DNA of 64,000 nucleotides from Lysobacteraceae bacterium (GTDB lineage Bacteria; Pseudomonadota; Gammaproteobacteria; Xanthomonadales; Xanthomonadaceae): positions 496,001-560,000 of the forward strand of contig JAEUPQ010000026.1 of the NCBI GenBank assembly GCA_016789405.1, written 5' to 3'. This document shows, one piece after another, positions 46,681-55,701 of the stretch. The translations under genes and the position numbers were made by a program. How positions within the stretch are numbered: position 1 is the first letter of the stretch; every line of letters starts with the position of its first letter. The notes below the pieces were generated by a model, which saw only the letters and a list, made by a program, of their open reading frames with translations, had not been told where the DNA came from and ran no database searches.

Positions 46681-46814
46681 TGCCCGCCGACCGGCGGTGT
46701 GGAAGGTGACGCGCGCGGGTCGCAATTTCTCCCGATCCCGGCGCCTGGCCGGGGATGTTGCAGGCGCCCGCTCAGGCTACACTTGACGGCTCCTCTTACG
46801 GCTCCGTTACGCCA

Positions 46815-48797
46815 ATGCTGCAAGCCTTACGTGACAAATCTTCCGGCTGGATCGCCACGGTCATCCTGGGCCTGCTGACCATTCCCTTCGCGTTCTTCGG
46901 GATGGAGCAGTATCTGTTCCAGCGTACCGAAACCTTTGCTGCCAAGATCGAAACACCGCCGACATGGTGGTCGGCCGCTCCCGACTGGTGGGTGGTTCGC
47001 AAGGCGTTCTGGGACAAGGACGAAATCAGCGTCGACGAGTTCCGCAGTGCATTCGAGGACGAACGTCAGCGTCGTCGTCAGGTGGAAGGCGAGAATTTCG
47101 ACGCGCGCGAGTTCGAGAGCCTCGACAACAAGCGCAAGATTCTCGAGCAGCTGGTCGATCAGCGCGTGATGCGTCTGGCGAGCGATCGCGACGGCTTCGT
47201 GGTCGGCAACGCCCAGGTCATCGATACCATCCAGTCGATTCCTGCGTTCCAGGTGGACGGGAAGTTCAGCGAGCAGCGTTATCGACTGGCGCTTGCATCG
47301 CTTGCGCCGCCGAAGACCCCGACGCAGTTCGACCAGGAAGTGCGCGACAGCCTCAAGCAGAGTCTGGTCGCGACGCGCCTGCAGGAATCGGCGTTCGTCA
47401 CGCCGTCCGAAGGCCTGCGCCTGATGCGCCTGCTCAACGAGAAGCGCGACGTGTCCTACGTGGCGCTGCCGGCGCCGACGCCGGATACGTCACCGGTGAC
47501 GCCTGCTGAAATCGCGAGTTGGTACAAGGCACACCCGAACGATTTCCGTGCGCCGGAAATGGTCACGCTCGAGTACGTCGAGATCAATGCTGCGAACCTG
47601 CCGCCACCGGTGGCGCCGGACGAGCGCACGCTGCGTGCGCGATACGACCAGGAGAAGGCACGCTTCGTCGAACCCGAGCAACGACTGACGTCGCACATCC
47701 TGGTCAAGGTCGATGCCGGTGCGGATGCTGCGGCGCAGAAGGCGGCTGAAGCCAAGGCGAAGGAGCTGTTGGCGAAGGCCAAGGCGGCTGGCGCGGATTT
47801 CGCGGCGCTTGCACGCCAGAGCTCCGATGACGCCGGCTCGAAGGACGGCGGTGGTGATCTTGGTTGGGTGTCGAAGAACGGCCAGATGGTCAAACCGTTC
47901 GAAGACGCGGTCTTCGCGACTGCGCCGGGCACGATCACCGGGCCGGTCAAGTCCGATTTCGGCTGGCACATCATCCAGGTGCGCGAGCTCAAGGCCGGTC
48001 GCGAGATGCCGTTCGAGCAGGCGCGTCCCGAACTGGAGCGCATGCTTGCCGAAACCGACCGCGAACGTGCCTACAACGACCTGACCGGTGCGCTCGTCGA
48101 CCAGGCGCTGAAGACGCCCTCGTCGATGAAGCCCGTGGCGGAAGTGGCCAAGCTGCAGGTCCAGCGTATCGGGCCTGTCGCTCGCAACCAGTTGCAGGGC
48201 GTGCTGGCGAACCCGGCCGTGGTGCGCCTGGCGTTCTCCGAAGATGCGAAGACCCGTCGCAATGTTTCCGATCCGATCGAAGTCGCGCCGAACCACAGCG
48301 TGATGATCCGCGTCGTCGACCACACGCCGGAACGCGTGCGTCCGTTGGCCGAACTGGGCCCGCAGATCGTCGCTGCGGTGCGTGCGGACCGCACGCGCAA
48401 GGCTGCCGAAGCACAGGCCGAGGCCGTCGTCGCGCGCCTGAAGAAGGGCGAGGCACTGGCTGCGATCGCTGCCGAAAAGACGTGGACGGTGGAAACCGCA
48501 GCGGGCGTGCAGCGTGGTTCGCCCAGCCCCGATCCCGCGGCCAGCGAAGCATATTTCCAGGTCGAAGCGCCTGCTGCCGGCAAGACTTCTCCGGGCAAGG
48601 TGCAGTTGGCGAATGGCCAGATGGTGGTGTTCGAGGTGAACAAGGTCATCGCGGGGCAGGACAGCGACATGCCGCCTGAAATCCGCGCCGCCTTCCTCGG
48701 CCAGCTTGCGCCGCGGCTTGGCGACCAGGACGCAGTCTCGGTCAGCAAGAGCCAGCGCAAGCAGATGAAGGTGACGATTGCCGAGGACCGGCTCTGA
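46815..48797 (+). CDS. ppiD: Periplasmic folding chaperone PpiD (SurA N-terminal and parvulin domains)
   Basis: PpiD is an inner-membrane-anchored periplasmic chaperone near the Sec translocon. The 660-residue product has a short cytoplasmic start, one membrane helix (about residues 12-30, WIATVILGLLTIPFAFFGM) and a SurA-like N-terminal chaperone region. One parvulin domain follows (about residues 290-385, with SHILVKVDAG and GGGDLGWVSKNGQMVKPFE), then a long C-terminal part. Its position after lon and hup is as in E. coli. The ATG at 46815 gives the proper anchor. Confidence 0.92.
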   Translation: MLQALRDKSSGWIATVILGLLTIPFAFFGMEQYLFQRTETFAAKIETPPTWWSAAPDWWVVRKAFWDKDEISVDEFRSAFEDERQRRRQVEGENFDAREFESLDNKRKILEQLVDQRVMRLASDRDGFVVGNAQVIDTIQSIPAFQVDGKFSEQRYRLALASLAPPKTPTQFDQEVRDSLKQSLVATRLQESAFVTPSEGLRLMRLLNEKRDVSYVALPAPTPDTSPVTPAEIASWYKAHPNDFRAPEMVTLEYVEINAANLPPPVAPDERTLRARYDQEKARFVEPEQRLTSHILVKVDAGADAAAQKAAEAKAKELLAKAKAAGADFAALARQSSDDAGSKDGGGDLGWVSKNGQMVKPFEDAVFATAPGTITGPVKSDFGWHIIQVRELKAGREMPFEQARPELERMLAETDRERAYNDLTGALVDQALKTPSSMKPVAEVAKLQVQRIGPVARNQLQGVLANPAVVRLAFSEDAKTRRNVSDPIEVAPNHSVMIRVVDHTPERVRPLAELGPQIVAAVRADRTRKAAEAQAEAVVARLKKGEALAAIAAEKTWTVETAAGVQRGSPSPDPAASEAYFQVEAPAAGKTSPGKVQLANGQMVVFEVNKVIAGQDSDMPPEIRAAFLGQLAPRLGDQDAVSVSKSQRKQMKVTIAEDRL

Positions 48798-48831
48798 TCG
48801 TGTGATCGAGCCAGTCGCGCTTTCGCAGGAC

Positions 48832-48867
48832 AGGAAAAAGCCCGGCTTTGCAGCCGGGCTTTTTCCT
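48832..48867. terminator. Bidirectional terminator between ppiD and fabI
   Basis: A 16-bp perfect stem (AGGAAAAAGCCCGGCT and its complement) with a TTGC loop serves both convergent genes; A5 and T5 runs are part of the stem. Confidence 0.93.
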
Positions 48868-48898
48868 GGGACGTGCCGGATCGTTCGTGCTGCCAGAC

Positions 48899-49693
48899 TC
48901 AGTCGTAATGGATGCCGGTCATGCCGAGGATGTTGTAGCCGGCATCGACATAGGTGACTTCGCCGGTCATGCCCGAGGCGAGGTCGGAACTGAGGAATGC
49001 CGCGACGTTGCCGACGTCCTCGATCGTCACCGTGCGACGCAGCGGGGCGTTCTCTTCGACGTGGCCGAGGATCTTGCGGAAGCCGGCAATGCCTGCGGCT
49101 GCCAGCGTCTTGATCGGGCCGGCCGAAATCGCGTTGACGCGGATGCCTTCCGGGCCGAGGTTGCATGCGAGGTAACGCACGCTGGACTCCAGGCTTGCCT
49201 TGGCCACGCCCATCAGGTTGTAGCCCACGAGCGCGCGTTCGGCGCCGAGGTAGCTGAGGGTGAGGATCGATGCCTTGCGGTTCTGCATCATCGGCCGGGC
49301 GGCCTTGGCCAGCGCGGACAGCGAATAGGCCGAGATGTCGTGCGCGATCGCGAAATTCTCGCGGGTCATGCCATCGAGGAACTGGCCGGCGATCGCTTCG
49401 CGCGGAGCGAAGGCGATGGCGTGGACCAGGATGTCGAATCCATCCGTCCAGTGCTTGCCCAGTTCTGAGAAGCAGGCCTCGATCTGGGCGTCGTCGGCGA
49501 CGTCCAGCGGCAGCACGATGTTCGAACCGTACTCCTTGGCGGCGCTTTCCACGCGCGAACGGAGCTTCTCGGTCTGGTAGGTGAAGGCCAGCTCGGCACC
49601 TTCGCGGTGCATGGCTTCGGCGATACCGGTGGCGATGGAGCGCTCGCTGGCGATGCCGGTGATGAGCGCGCGTTTGCCTTGCAGAAAACCCAT
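48899..49693 (-). CDS. fabI: Enoyl-[acyl-carrier-protein] reductase (NADH) FabI
   Basis: FabI reduces enoyl-ACP in the last step of each fatty-acid elongation cycle. The 264-residue short-chain dehydrogenase has the N-terminal [19 protein letters not shown] typical of FabI, and the active-site Tyr148, Tyr158 and Lys165 with the Y-x6-K spacing that separates FabI from ordinary short-chain dehydrogenases. It ends with DAGYNILGM. It is a single gene, and triclosan-type inhibitors act on this family. Confidence 0.94.
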   Translation of the reverse strand: MGFLQGKRALITGIASERSIATGIAEAMHREGAELAFTYQTEKLRSRVESAAKEYGSNIVLPLDVADDAQIEACFSELGKHWTDGFDILVHAIAFAPREAIAGQFLDGMTRENFAIAHDISAYSLSALAKAARPMMQNRKASILTLSYLGAERALVGYNLMGVAKASLESSVRYLACNLGPEGIRVNAISAGPIKTLAAAGIAGFRKILGHVEENAPLRRTVTIEDVGNVAAFLSSDLASGMTGEVTYVDAGYNILGMTGIHYD

Positions 49694-49778
49694 GGTGGTC
49701 TCGTGACGTGTGTCGAATCGGAACCCTTAGTGTGCCACGCGGCCGGGACCATCGGATGCCGTATGGACGCGCCTCGGC

Positions 49779-50579
49779 TCAGGCCCGGAAGATGTTCTTC
49801 CATTCGCGCAGCGCGGCGAACGTTTCCACGCGACTGGCCGGTTGCCGACCCAATCGGGCTGCGGCCGTGATGCGGACGGCGGCCTCGTCGCAGCGCAGGA
49901 ACGGGTTCGTGGCGCGTTCCTGTCCGAGCGTCACGGGCAAGGTCGGCAGGAGGCGCGCCCGCTGCGCCCGGACCTCTTCCACGCGTGCCAGCAATGCGCT
50001 GTTGCCGGGCTCGACGGCCAATGCGAAGGCTGCGTTCGACTGTGTGTATTCGTGGGTGCAGCAGATCTGCGTGCCATCGGGGAGGGCGGCCAGACGGTCC
50101 AGTGATGCGAGCATCTGGGCGGGCGTGCCTTCGAACAGGCGGCCGCAGCCGAGGCTGAACAGGGTGTCGCCGCAGAACAGCAGCGGCTTGCCGCCGGCAT
50201 TGGCTGCATGGAAGGCGATGTGGCTCCGGGTATGCCCCGGGACCGTGATGACTTCGAAGTCAATCCCTGCCGCCCGGACCCGCTCACCGTCATCGACTCG
50301 ACGGGTGGCGTGCGGAATCCGTTCGTCATTCGGCGCGATGATCTCCAGGCCCGGCAAGGACTTGGCCAGTGCGGCGAGCCCGCCGATATGGTCGCTGTGG
50401 TGATGCGTCACCAGCACCGTCGTCAGGCGAACGCCGCCTGCCACTGCGGCAAGTACCGGATCGGCGTCGCCCGGGTCCACCACCAGCGTGGTGCCATCGT
50501 CGCCGGTGAGCATCCAGATGTAGTTGTCCTCGAAGGCGGGCAGGGGCACGGGGATGCTGGGCGTCGCGAGAGAGGTCAT
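49779..50579 (-). CDS. gloB: Hydroxyacylglutathione hydrolase (glyoxalase II)
   Basis: This enzyme hydrolyses S-D-lactoylglutathione to lactate and glutathione in methylglyoxal detoxification. The 266-residue metallo-beta-lactamase fold protein has THHHSDH with metal ligands at His59, His61, Asp63 and His64. VPGHTRSHI and FCGDTLFSLGCGRLFEG follow, then the C-terminal substrate domain with CTHEYTQSN. It is divergent from the YafS-like gene, with 45 nt between the start codons, the same layout as gloB-yafS in E. coli. Confidence 0.92.
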   Translation of the reverse strand: MTSLATPSIPVPLPAFEDNYIWMLTGDDGTTLVVDPGDADPVLAAVAGGVRLTTVLVTHHHSDHIGGLAALAKSLPGLEIIAPNDERIPHATRRVDDGERVRAAGIDFEVITVPGHTRSHIAFHAANAGGKPLLFCGDTLFSLGCGRLFEGTPAQMLASLDRLAALPDGTQICCTHEYTQSNAAFALAVEPGNSALLARVEEVRAQRARLLPTLPVTLGQERATNPFLRCDEAAVRITAAARLGRQPASRVETFAALREWKNIFRA

Positions 50580-50612
50580 GTCGGCTCGTGTAGGTCTCGT
50601 GGGCAGGCTGGG

Positions 50613-50618
50613 TACAAT
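50613..50618 (+). promoter_or_regulatory. -10-like hexamer directly before the yafS-like gene
   Basis: TACAAT ends 7 nt before the ATG at 50625 with no Shine-Dalgarno sequence, which suggests a leaderless mRNA. Confidence 0.4.
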
Positions 50619-50624
50619 GGCGCG

Positions 50625-51290
50625 ATGCCTGCATTGTCCCACTCCCAGACGCCCGAGGTCGCGACGCAGTGGTACCTGCTGCCGCCGGGTCTCGCGGTGC
50701 TGGAGAGCGAGCGGACGGCGGTCGCCGACGCGCTGGCGGCGCACCCGGTGGTGGGGCTGCCGTGGCTCTGGTTGTCGCCGGTTGCCGACGGCGAGGCCCC
50801 GGCAGGTCGCGGACTGCGGCTGAACGGCGAGGGTTGCGGCTGGCGGGGGGCGATCATCTGTGCGCTGCCGCTGCCCTTGGCAAGCGAATCCCTCGGCGCG
50901 ATCGTTCTGCAGCACTTGCCGTTCGTGACCCAGGACCAGCGAGCGCGACTGCTGGAGGAATGCGCCCGGCTGCTCGTGCCGGGCGGCCGGCTCGCGGTGT
51001 TCGCGCTGAACCCGCTCTCGCCCTATCGTCTTCGCCTGCGGCGGGGGCGTCCACTCGCGGAAGAACCCTCCGGCTGGCGCAGGGGCATGGCCGACGTCGG
51101 CCTGTCTCCAGAAGCATCGGCGCACGGGATCGGCCCGCAGTGGTCGCCGATGGCTTCGCCCAGCCTGCAATCCGGTCCCGGCCTGCGTGCGGCCTATCTC
51201 CAGCGCGCCGAGAAACGCGCCATCCCGCTCACGCCGGTCCGCCCGCGCAAGACGCTTGGATTGGCCGACGGCGTGCCGGCCACTTCCTGA
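50625..51290 (+). CDS. YafS-like putative SAM-dependent methyltransferase
   Basis: This 221-residue protein lies between gloB and rnhA, the place of yafS in E. coli. Its middle part matches late class I methyltransferase motifs: [39 protein letters not shown]. The glycine-rich motif I that binds SAM is not recognisable in the N-terminal half, which reads [19 protein letters not shown]. It may therefore be degenerate or have a modified site. The substrate is unknown. rnhA starts 20 nt downstream. Confidence 0.7.
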   Translation: MPALSHSQTPEVATQWYLLPPGLAVLESERTAVADALAAHPVVGLPWLWLSPVADGEAPAGRGLRLNGEGCGWRGAIICALPLPLASESLGAIVLQHLPFVTQDQRARLLEECARLLVPGGRLAVFALNPLSPYRLRLRRGRPLAEEPSGWRRGMADVGLSPEASAHGIGPQWSPMASPSLQSGPGLRAAYLQRAEKRAIPLTPVRPRKTLGLADGVPATS

Positions 51291-51310
51291 ATCCGATACT
51301 GAAGTCCTTG

Positions 51311-51775
51311 ATGAAACACGTTGAAATCCATACCGATGGCGCCTGCCTCGGCAACCCAGGACCGGGCGGCTGGGCGGCATTGCTGCGTTACCGCGAGCGC
51401 GAACGCGAGCTTGCCGGCGGCGAAGCGCAGACCACCAACAACCGCATGGAGCTGATGGCCGCGATCGTGGGCCTCGAAACCCTCAGCGAGCCCTGCCAGG
51501 TCACCTTGTTCACCGACTCGCAATACGTTCGACAGGGCATCACCGAGTGGATGCCGAACTGGGTGCGCCGCCACTGGAAGACCGCAGGCGGCGACCCGGT
51601 CAAGAACCGCGACCTGTGGGAACGCCTGCACGCGGCAACCCAGCGACACACCATCGACTGGCGCTGGGTGAAGGGGCACTCGGGCGATCCGGACAACGAG
51701 CGCGTCGATACACTGGCCCGCGACCAGGCCACGCTGCTGAAACTGGACGCCAACCGGGACGCCAAACGCGCATGA
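51311..51775 (+). CDS. rnhA: Ribonuclease HI
   Basis: RNase HI cuts RNA in RNA-DNA hybrids. The 154-residue product has all catalytic acids, Asp9 ([14 protein letters not shown]), Glu47 (NNRMEL), Asp69 (LFTDSQYV) and Asp133 (NERVD), plus His123 in KGHSG. It overlaps dnaQ by 4 nt; in E. coli rnhA and dnaQ are divergent neighbours, whereas here they form a co-directional pair. Confidence 0.97.
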   Translation: MKHVEIHTDGACLGNPGPGGWAALLRYRERERELAGGEAQTTNNRMELMAAIVGLETLSEPCQVTLFTDSQYVRQGITEWMPNWVRRHWKTAGGDPVKNRDLWERLHAATQRHTIDWRWVKGHSGDPDNERVDTLARDQATLLKLDANRDAKRA

Positions 51776-52488
51776 GACAGATCGTCCTCGATACCGAAAC
51801 CACCGGCCTCGAATGGAAGAAGGGCAACCGCGTGGTCGAAATCGGCTGCGTGGAACTGGTCGAGCGCAGGCCGACCGGGCGCACCTGGCAGCAATACATC
51901 CATCCTGAACGCGAATTCGAGCCGGGCGCGCAGGAAGTGACCGGCCTGACCCTCGAGTTCCTGGCCGACAAGCCGAAATTCGCCGAGATCGCAGACGCCT
52001 TCCTCGACTTCGTCCGCGATGCGGAACTGATCATCCACAACGCCGCGTTCGACGTGGGCTTCCTCGACCATGAGCTGTCCCTGCTCGGGCCGCAGTACGG
52101 CAGGTTGCGCGACCATGTCGCGGGCGTCGAGGACTCGCTGGTCATGGCCCGGCAGCGCTATCCCGGGCAGCGCAATTCGCTGGACGCACTGTGCAAGCGC
52201 CTGGGCGTCGACAACACCCACCGTCAGTTGCACGGCGCGCTGCTCGACTCCCAGCTTCTGGCCGAAGTCTACCTGGCGCTCACCTCCGGGCAGAGCGAGA
52301 TCGGGTTCGACAGTCCGCCCGCATCCGAGGATGCGGACGGAGCCTCTGTCGCAACGTTTGCTGCGACCGTGCTGGACCCCGGCCTGCGTCCACGGGTGCA
52401 GGTCGCGGACGAGGAAATCGCCGCGCATGCGGCGCGCGTGGAGGCAATCCGCAAGAAGGCCGGGCGTTGCCTGTGGGACCCGGCCTGA
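51772..52488 (+). CDS. dnaQ: DNA polymerase III epsilon subunit (proofreading exonuclease)
   Basis: DnaQ is the 3'-5' proofreading exonuclease of the replicative polymerase. The 238-residue product has Exo [21 protein letters not shown] (Asp7, Glu9), Exo [15 protein letters not shown] and Exo III with [11 protein letters not shown]. The C-terminal tail includes the region that binds the polymerase alpha subunit. The start codon overlaps the rnhA stop (ATGA). Confidence 0.95.
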   Translation: MRQIVLDTETTGLEWKKGNRVVEIGCVELVERRPTGRTWQQYIHPEREFEPGAQEVTGLTLEFLADKPKFAEIADAFLDFVRDAELIIHNAAFDVGFLDHELSLLGPQYGRLRDHVAGVEDSLVMARQRYPGQRNSLDALCKRLGVDNTHRQLHGALLDSQLLAEVYLALTSGQSEIGFDSPPASEDADGASVATFAATVLDPGLRPRVQVADEEIAAHAARVEAIRKKAGRCLWDPA

Positions 52489-52692
52489 GCCGCCGATGGG
52501 GTGCGCCCCTGTGCCATCCGTCCGCCCCGCCTTGAATCGGACCGTACGTTACGGTACATAGCTGAACCAAACGAGTGGCGCGTCACGGGCGCGCAGGAAG
52601 CCCCGGCATGAGTTGCAGACCGTGCCGGCTCGCAGGAACCACCTCATCCGGATCCATCCCGGTAACCCCATGGAAATGCAAAGGAGTAGGGC

Positions 52693-52998
52693 GTGAAGAA
52701 GACAGTACTCGCCGCAGCGGTCGTGATCGCAGCATCGGTCATCGGTTCGGCACAGGCCGGCACGTACAAGAGCGTGCCATACGGCAACAATCCCTTCCTG
52801 TTCTGCAAGTACGGCATGCCCAGTGACGGTTGGGTTTCGCAGGGCGACGGCAAGTGGCGCAAGATCGTGAAGCGCCCGAACAAGCGCTGGATCTCGACCT
52901 TCGAGGACGTTTGCAGCACGAGCAACGGCCGCGACGTCACCCCGGACCCGGCCAACGAACAGCAGACCAACGGCCGCGACCCGGCGCTGGTGCCCTGA
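52693..52998 (+). CDS. Small secreted protein of unknown function
   Basis: This 101-residue protein has a Sec signal peptide (residues 1-22, AAAVVIAASVIGSAQA cut before Gly23). The mature part of about 79 residues has GTYKSVPYGNNPFLFCKYGMPSDGW-like residues, a basic middle segment (KWRKIVKRPNKRW) and two cysteines that could form a disulfide. I do not recognise a family. The start is GTG at 52693 with AAAGGAG 7 nt before it. A terminator follows at 53054. It stands alone between dnaQ and the rml operon. Confidence 0.75.
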   Translation: MKKTVLAAAVVIAASVIGSAQAGTYKSVPYGNNPFLFCKYGMPSDGWVSQGDGKWRKIVKRPNKRWISTFEDVCSTSNGRDVTPDPANEQQTNGRDPALVP

Positions 52999-53053
52999 GA
53001 CCCGCACCAAGTCATGTGATCCGCCCGCGCAACACGCGACGGACGTCACCCGA

Positions 53054-53087
53054 AACCCGGATGCGCTCCGCGCATCCGGGTTTTTTC
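53054..53087 (+). terminator. Terminator after the small secreted protein gene
   Basis: A 13-bp stem AACCCGGATGCGC / GCGCATCCGGGTT with a TCC loop is followed by TTTTTT. Confidence 0.93.
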
Positions 53088-53100
53088 GTTCATGGCCCGT

Positions 53101-53130
53101 CAGGGGGCGCCATGACGCCCCCTGTACAAT
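53101..53130 (+). promoter_or_regulatory. Dyad and -10 element before rmlB
   Basis: CAGGGGGCG/CGCCCCCTG (53101-53124) with a 6-nt centre directly abuts TACAAT (53125-53130), which is placed as a -10 for rmlB. The dyad fills the -35 to -10 space, where a regulator could bind. Confidence 0.45.
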
Positions 53131-53164
53131 GCCGCATCCTTTTTTCCGGCAAACAGGAGCTCAC

Positions 53165-54220
53165 GTGTCGACATGGCTGGTAACCGGCGGAGCCGGTTTC
53201 ATCGGTGGCAATTTCGTGCTGGAAGCGGTGTCCCGCGGCGTTCGCGTGGTGAACCTCGACCTGCTGACCTACGCCGGCAATCCCGACACCCTCGAAGCGA
53301 TCTCGACCCAGGACGGGTACTGTTTCGTGCAGGGCGACATCGGCGATCACGACCTCGTTGCAGGCCTTCTGGCCGAACATCGTCCCGATGCGATCGTCAA
53401 CTTCGCCGCCGAGAGTCACGTCGACCGTTCGATCGACGGCCCCGCGGCCTTCGTCCAGACCAATGTCGTCGGCACCCTCGGTCTGCTCGAATGCGCACGC
53501 GACTACTGGAAGTCGCTCGAAGGCAGCGCGAAGGAGGACTTCCGCTTCCTGCATGTATCGACCGACGAGGTCTACGGCTCTCTCGGCGATACCGGCAAGT
53601 TCACCGAGACCACGCCCTATGCGCCGAACTCGCCGTACTCCGCGTCGAAGGCCGCGTCGGACCACCTGGTCCGTGCCTTCCACCATACCTACGGCCTGCC
53701 CACGCTGACCACGAACTGCTCGAACAACTACGGGCCGTTCCAGTTCCCTGAAAAACTCATTCCGCTGATCATCGCCAAGGCCCTGGCTGGCGAAGCGTTG
53801 CCGGTCTACGGCGACGGCCTGAACGTGCGCGACTGGCTGTACGTCGGCGACCACTGCAGCGCGATCCGTGCGGTGCTCGAGCGCGGGCGCGTGGGCGAGG
53901 TCTACAACGTCGGCGGTGACGCCGAGCGCGAGAACATCGTGGTGGTGAAGACGATCTGCGCGCTGCTCGATGCGCGACGCCCGCTGGCCGACGGCCGCGC
54001 CCGCGAATCGCTGATCACCTTCGTCAAGGATCGCCCCGGCCACGATCGCCGCTATGCGATCGATGCGAGCAAGCTGAAGTCCGAGCTGGGCTGGTCGCCG
54101 TCGCTGAGCTTCGAGGAAGGCATCGCGCGCACGGTCGACTGGTACCTTGACCATCAGGATTGGGTCAATCGCGTGCTCGACGGCAGCTATCGACTGGAAC
54201 GCATCGGGAGCGCCGCATGA
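53165..54220 (+). CDS. rmlB: dTDP-glucose 4,6-dehydratase
   Basis: This is the second enzyme of dTDP-L-rhamnose synthesis. The 351-residue short-chain dehydrogenase-type protein has the NAD-binding TGGAGFIGG (residues 7-15), [25 protein letters not shown] with the catalytic Asp-Glu, and the active-site YSASK. The GTG at 53165 is preceded by CAGGAG; the ORF start further upstream is not family-like. It overlaps rmlA by ATGA, and the order rmlB-A-C-D is the classical operon. Confidence 0.95.
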   Translation: MSTWLVTGGAGFIGGNFVLEAVSRGVRVVNLDLLTYAGNPDTLEAISTQDGYCFVQGDIGDHDLVAGLLAEHRPDAIVNFAAESHVDRSIDGPAAFVQTNVVGTLGLLECARDYWKSLEGSAKEDFRFLHVSTDEVYGSLGDTGKFTETTPYAPNSPYSASKAASDHLVRAFHHTYGLPTLTTNCSNNYGPFQFPEKLIPLIIAKALAGEALPVYGDGLNVRDWLYVGDHCSAIRAVLERGRVGEVYNVGGDAERENIVVVKTICALLDARRPLADGRARESLITFVKDRPGHDRRYAIDASKLKSELGWSPSLSFEEGIARTVDWYLDHQDWVNRVLDGSYRLERIGSAA

Positions 54221-55104
54221 CCGCGCGCAAGGGCATCATCCTCGCCGGCGGTTCCGGCACGCGGCTTTACCCGATCACGCAGGCCGTCAGCAAGCAACTG
54301 CTGCCCGTCTACGACAAGCCGATGATCTATTACCCGCTGAGCGTGCTGATGCTGGCCGGCATCCGCGAAGTGCTGGTCATCAACACGCCGCACGAACAGG
54401 CGCTGTTCAAGACGTTGCTCGGAGACGGTTCGCAGTGGGGCATGCGCATCGAATACGCCGTGCAGCCGAGTCCCGACGGCCTCGCACAGGCGTATCTGAT
54501 CGGCCGCGATTTCGTCGACGGCCAGCCCAGCTGCCTCGTCCTTGGCGACAACATCTTCCATGGCCCCGGTCTCACCGCGATGCTGCGCGAAGCCGATGCG
54601 CTCCAGTACGGCGCCACGGTCTTCGGTTACTGGGTGCGCGATCCGGAACGCTACGGCGTGGCCGAATTCGATGCCGGCGGTCGCGTGGTGGGCCTGGAAG
54701 AAAAGCCTGCGCAGCCCAAGTCCAACTACGCCGTGACCGGCCTGTACTTCTACGATGGCCGCGCCAGCGACTTCGCGGCGGACCTCAAGCCTTCGCCGCG
54801 TGGCGAACTGGAAATCACCGATCTCAACCAGCGGTATCTCGAAGACGGTTCGCTGCACCTGCAGCGGCTGGGCCGCGGTTATGCGTGGCTGGACACCGGT
54901 ACCCACCAGTCGCTGCTCGAGGCCTCGAACTACATCGAGACCATCGAAGCGCGTCAGGGACTGCGCGTCTGCTGCCCCGAGGAGATCGCCTGGAACAACG
55001 GCTGGATCGACGCCGCGCAGCTGGAGCGTCTCGCCAGGCCGCTCGCGAAGAATGGCTATGGTCAGTACCTGCTCGGCTTGGCCGAGCGTGGCTTCGTTCC
55101 CTGA
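54217..55104 (+). CDS. rmlA: Glucose-1-phosphate thymidylyltransferase
   Basis: This is the first enzyme of dTDP-L-rhamnose synthesis, making dTDP-glucose from glucose-1-phosphate and dTTP. The 295-residue product has the nucleotide-binding [14 protein letters not shown] (about residues 8-21), [26 protein letters not shown] and [20 protein letters not shown]. The start overlaps the rmlB stop. Its stop codon lies inside a 15-bp tandem duplication. Confidence 0.96.
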   Translation: MTARKGIILAGGSGTRLYPITQAVSKQLLPVYDKPMIYYPLSVLMLAGIREVLVINTPHEQALFKTLLGDGSQWGMRIEYAVQPSPDGLAQAYLIGRDFVDGQPSCLVLGDNIFHGPGLTAMLREADALQYGATVFGYWVRDPERYGVAEFDAGGRVVGLEEKPAQPKSNYAVTGLYFYDGRASDFAADLKPSPRGELEITDLNQRYLEDGSLHLQRLGRGYAWLDTGTHQSLLEASNYIETIEARQGLRVCCPEEIAWNNGWIDAAQLERLARPLAKNGYGQYLLGLAERGFVP

Positions 55105-55124
55105 GACATCGTTCCCTGAGACAT
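55095..55124 (+). repeat. 15-bp tandem duplication across the rmlA stop
   Basis: CGTTCCCTGAGACAT occurs twice in direct succession (55095-55109 and 55110-55124). The first copy holds the rmlA stop codon; the second lies in the rmlA-rmlC gap. Confidence 0.9.
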
Positions 55125-55133
55125 CTGTCCCCC

Positions 55134-55694
55134 ATGAAGATCATCGAAACCGATCTGCCCGGTTGCATCGTCATCGAGCCGCAGGTCTTCGGCGACGAGC
55201 GCGGCTTCTTCTACGAATCCTTCAATCGCGACAAACTTGTCGCTGCTGGCCTGCATCTGCCGGAGTTCGTGCAGGGCAACGTGTCTTCGTCGGTGCGCGG
55301 CGTGCTGCGCGGCCTGCATTACCAGTGGCCGAAGCCCCAGGGCAAGTTCGTCTCGGTGATCGAAGGCGAAGTGTGGGATGTTGCCGTCGACATCCGTCGC
55401 GGATCGCCCACCTTCGGCCGATGGACGGCGGTGCTGCTCAGCGCGGAGAACAAGCGCCATTTCTGGATACCCGAAGGGTTCGCGCATGGTTTCGTGACGT
55501 TGAGCGAGCGCGCCGTGTTCTCGTACCTGTGCACGGCGACCTACGACCGTGACGCCGATGCGGCGATCCGCTGGAACGACAGCGATCTTGCGATCGACTG
55601 GCCGGTTTCTGAGCCGCAGTTGTCGGAGAAGGATGCCAAGGCGCCGTTCCTCGCAGACGTGCCTGAAGCGCGGCTGCCGGTCTTCGCAGGTTGA
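55134..55694 (+). CDS. rmlC: dTDP-4-dehydrorhamnose 3,5-epimerase
   Basis: This is the third enzyme of dTDP-L-rhamnose synthesis. The 186-residue cupin-fold product has DERGFFYESFNRD, the catalytic-His motif VLRGLHYQWPKPQGK, RRGSPTFGRW and the second-half WIPEGFAHGFVTLSE. The start is the ATG at 55134, about 29 nt after rmlA, with no strong ribosome-binding site visible. Confidence 0.95.
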   Translation: MKIIETDLPGCIVIEPQVFGDERGFFYESFNRDKLVAAGLHLPEFVQGNVSSSVRGVLRGLHYQWPKPQGKFVSVIEGEVWDVAVDIRRGSPTFGRWTAVLLSAENKRHFWIPEGFAHGFVTLSERAVFSYLCTATYDRDADAAIRWNDSDLAIDWPVSEPQLSEKDAKAPFLADVPEARLPVFAG

Positions 55695-55701
55695 GGTCAC
55701 G

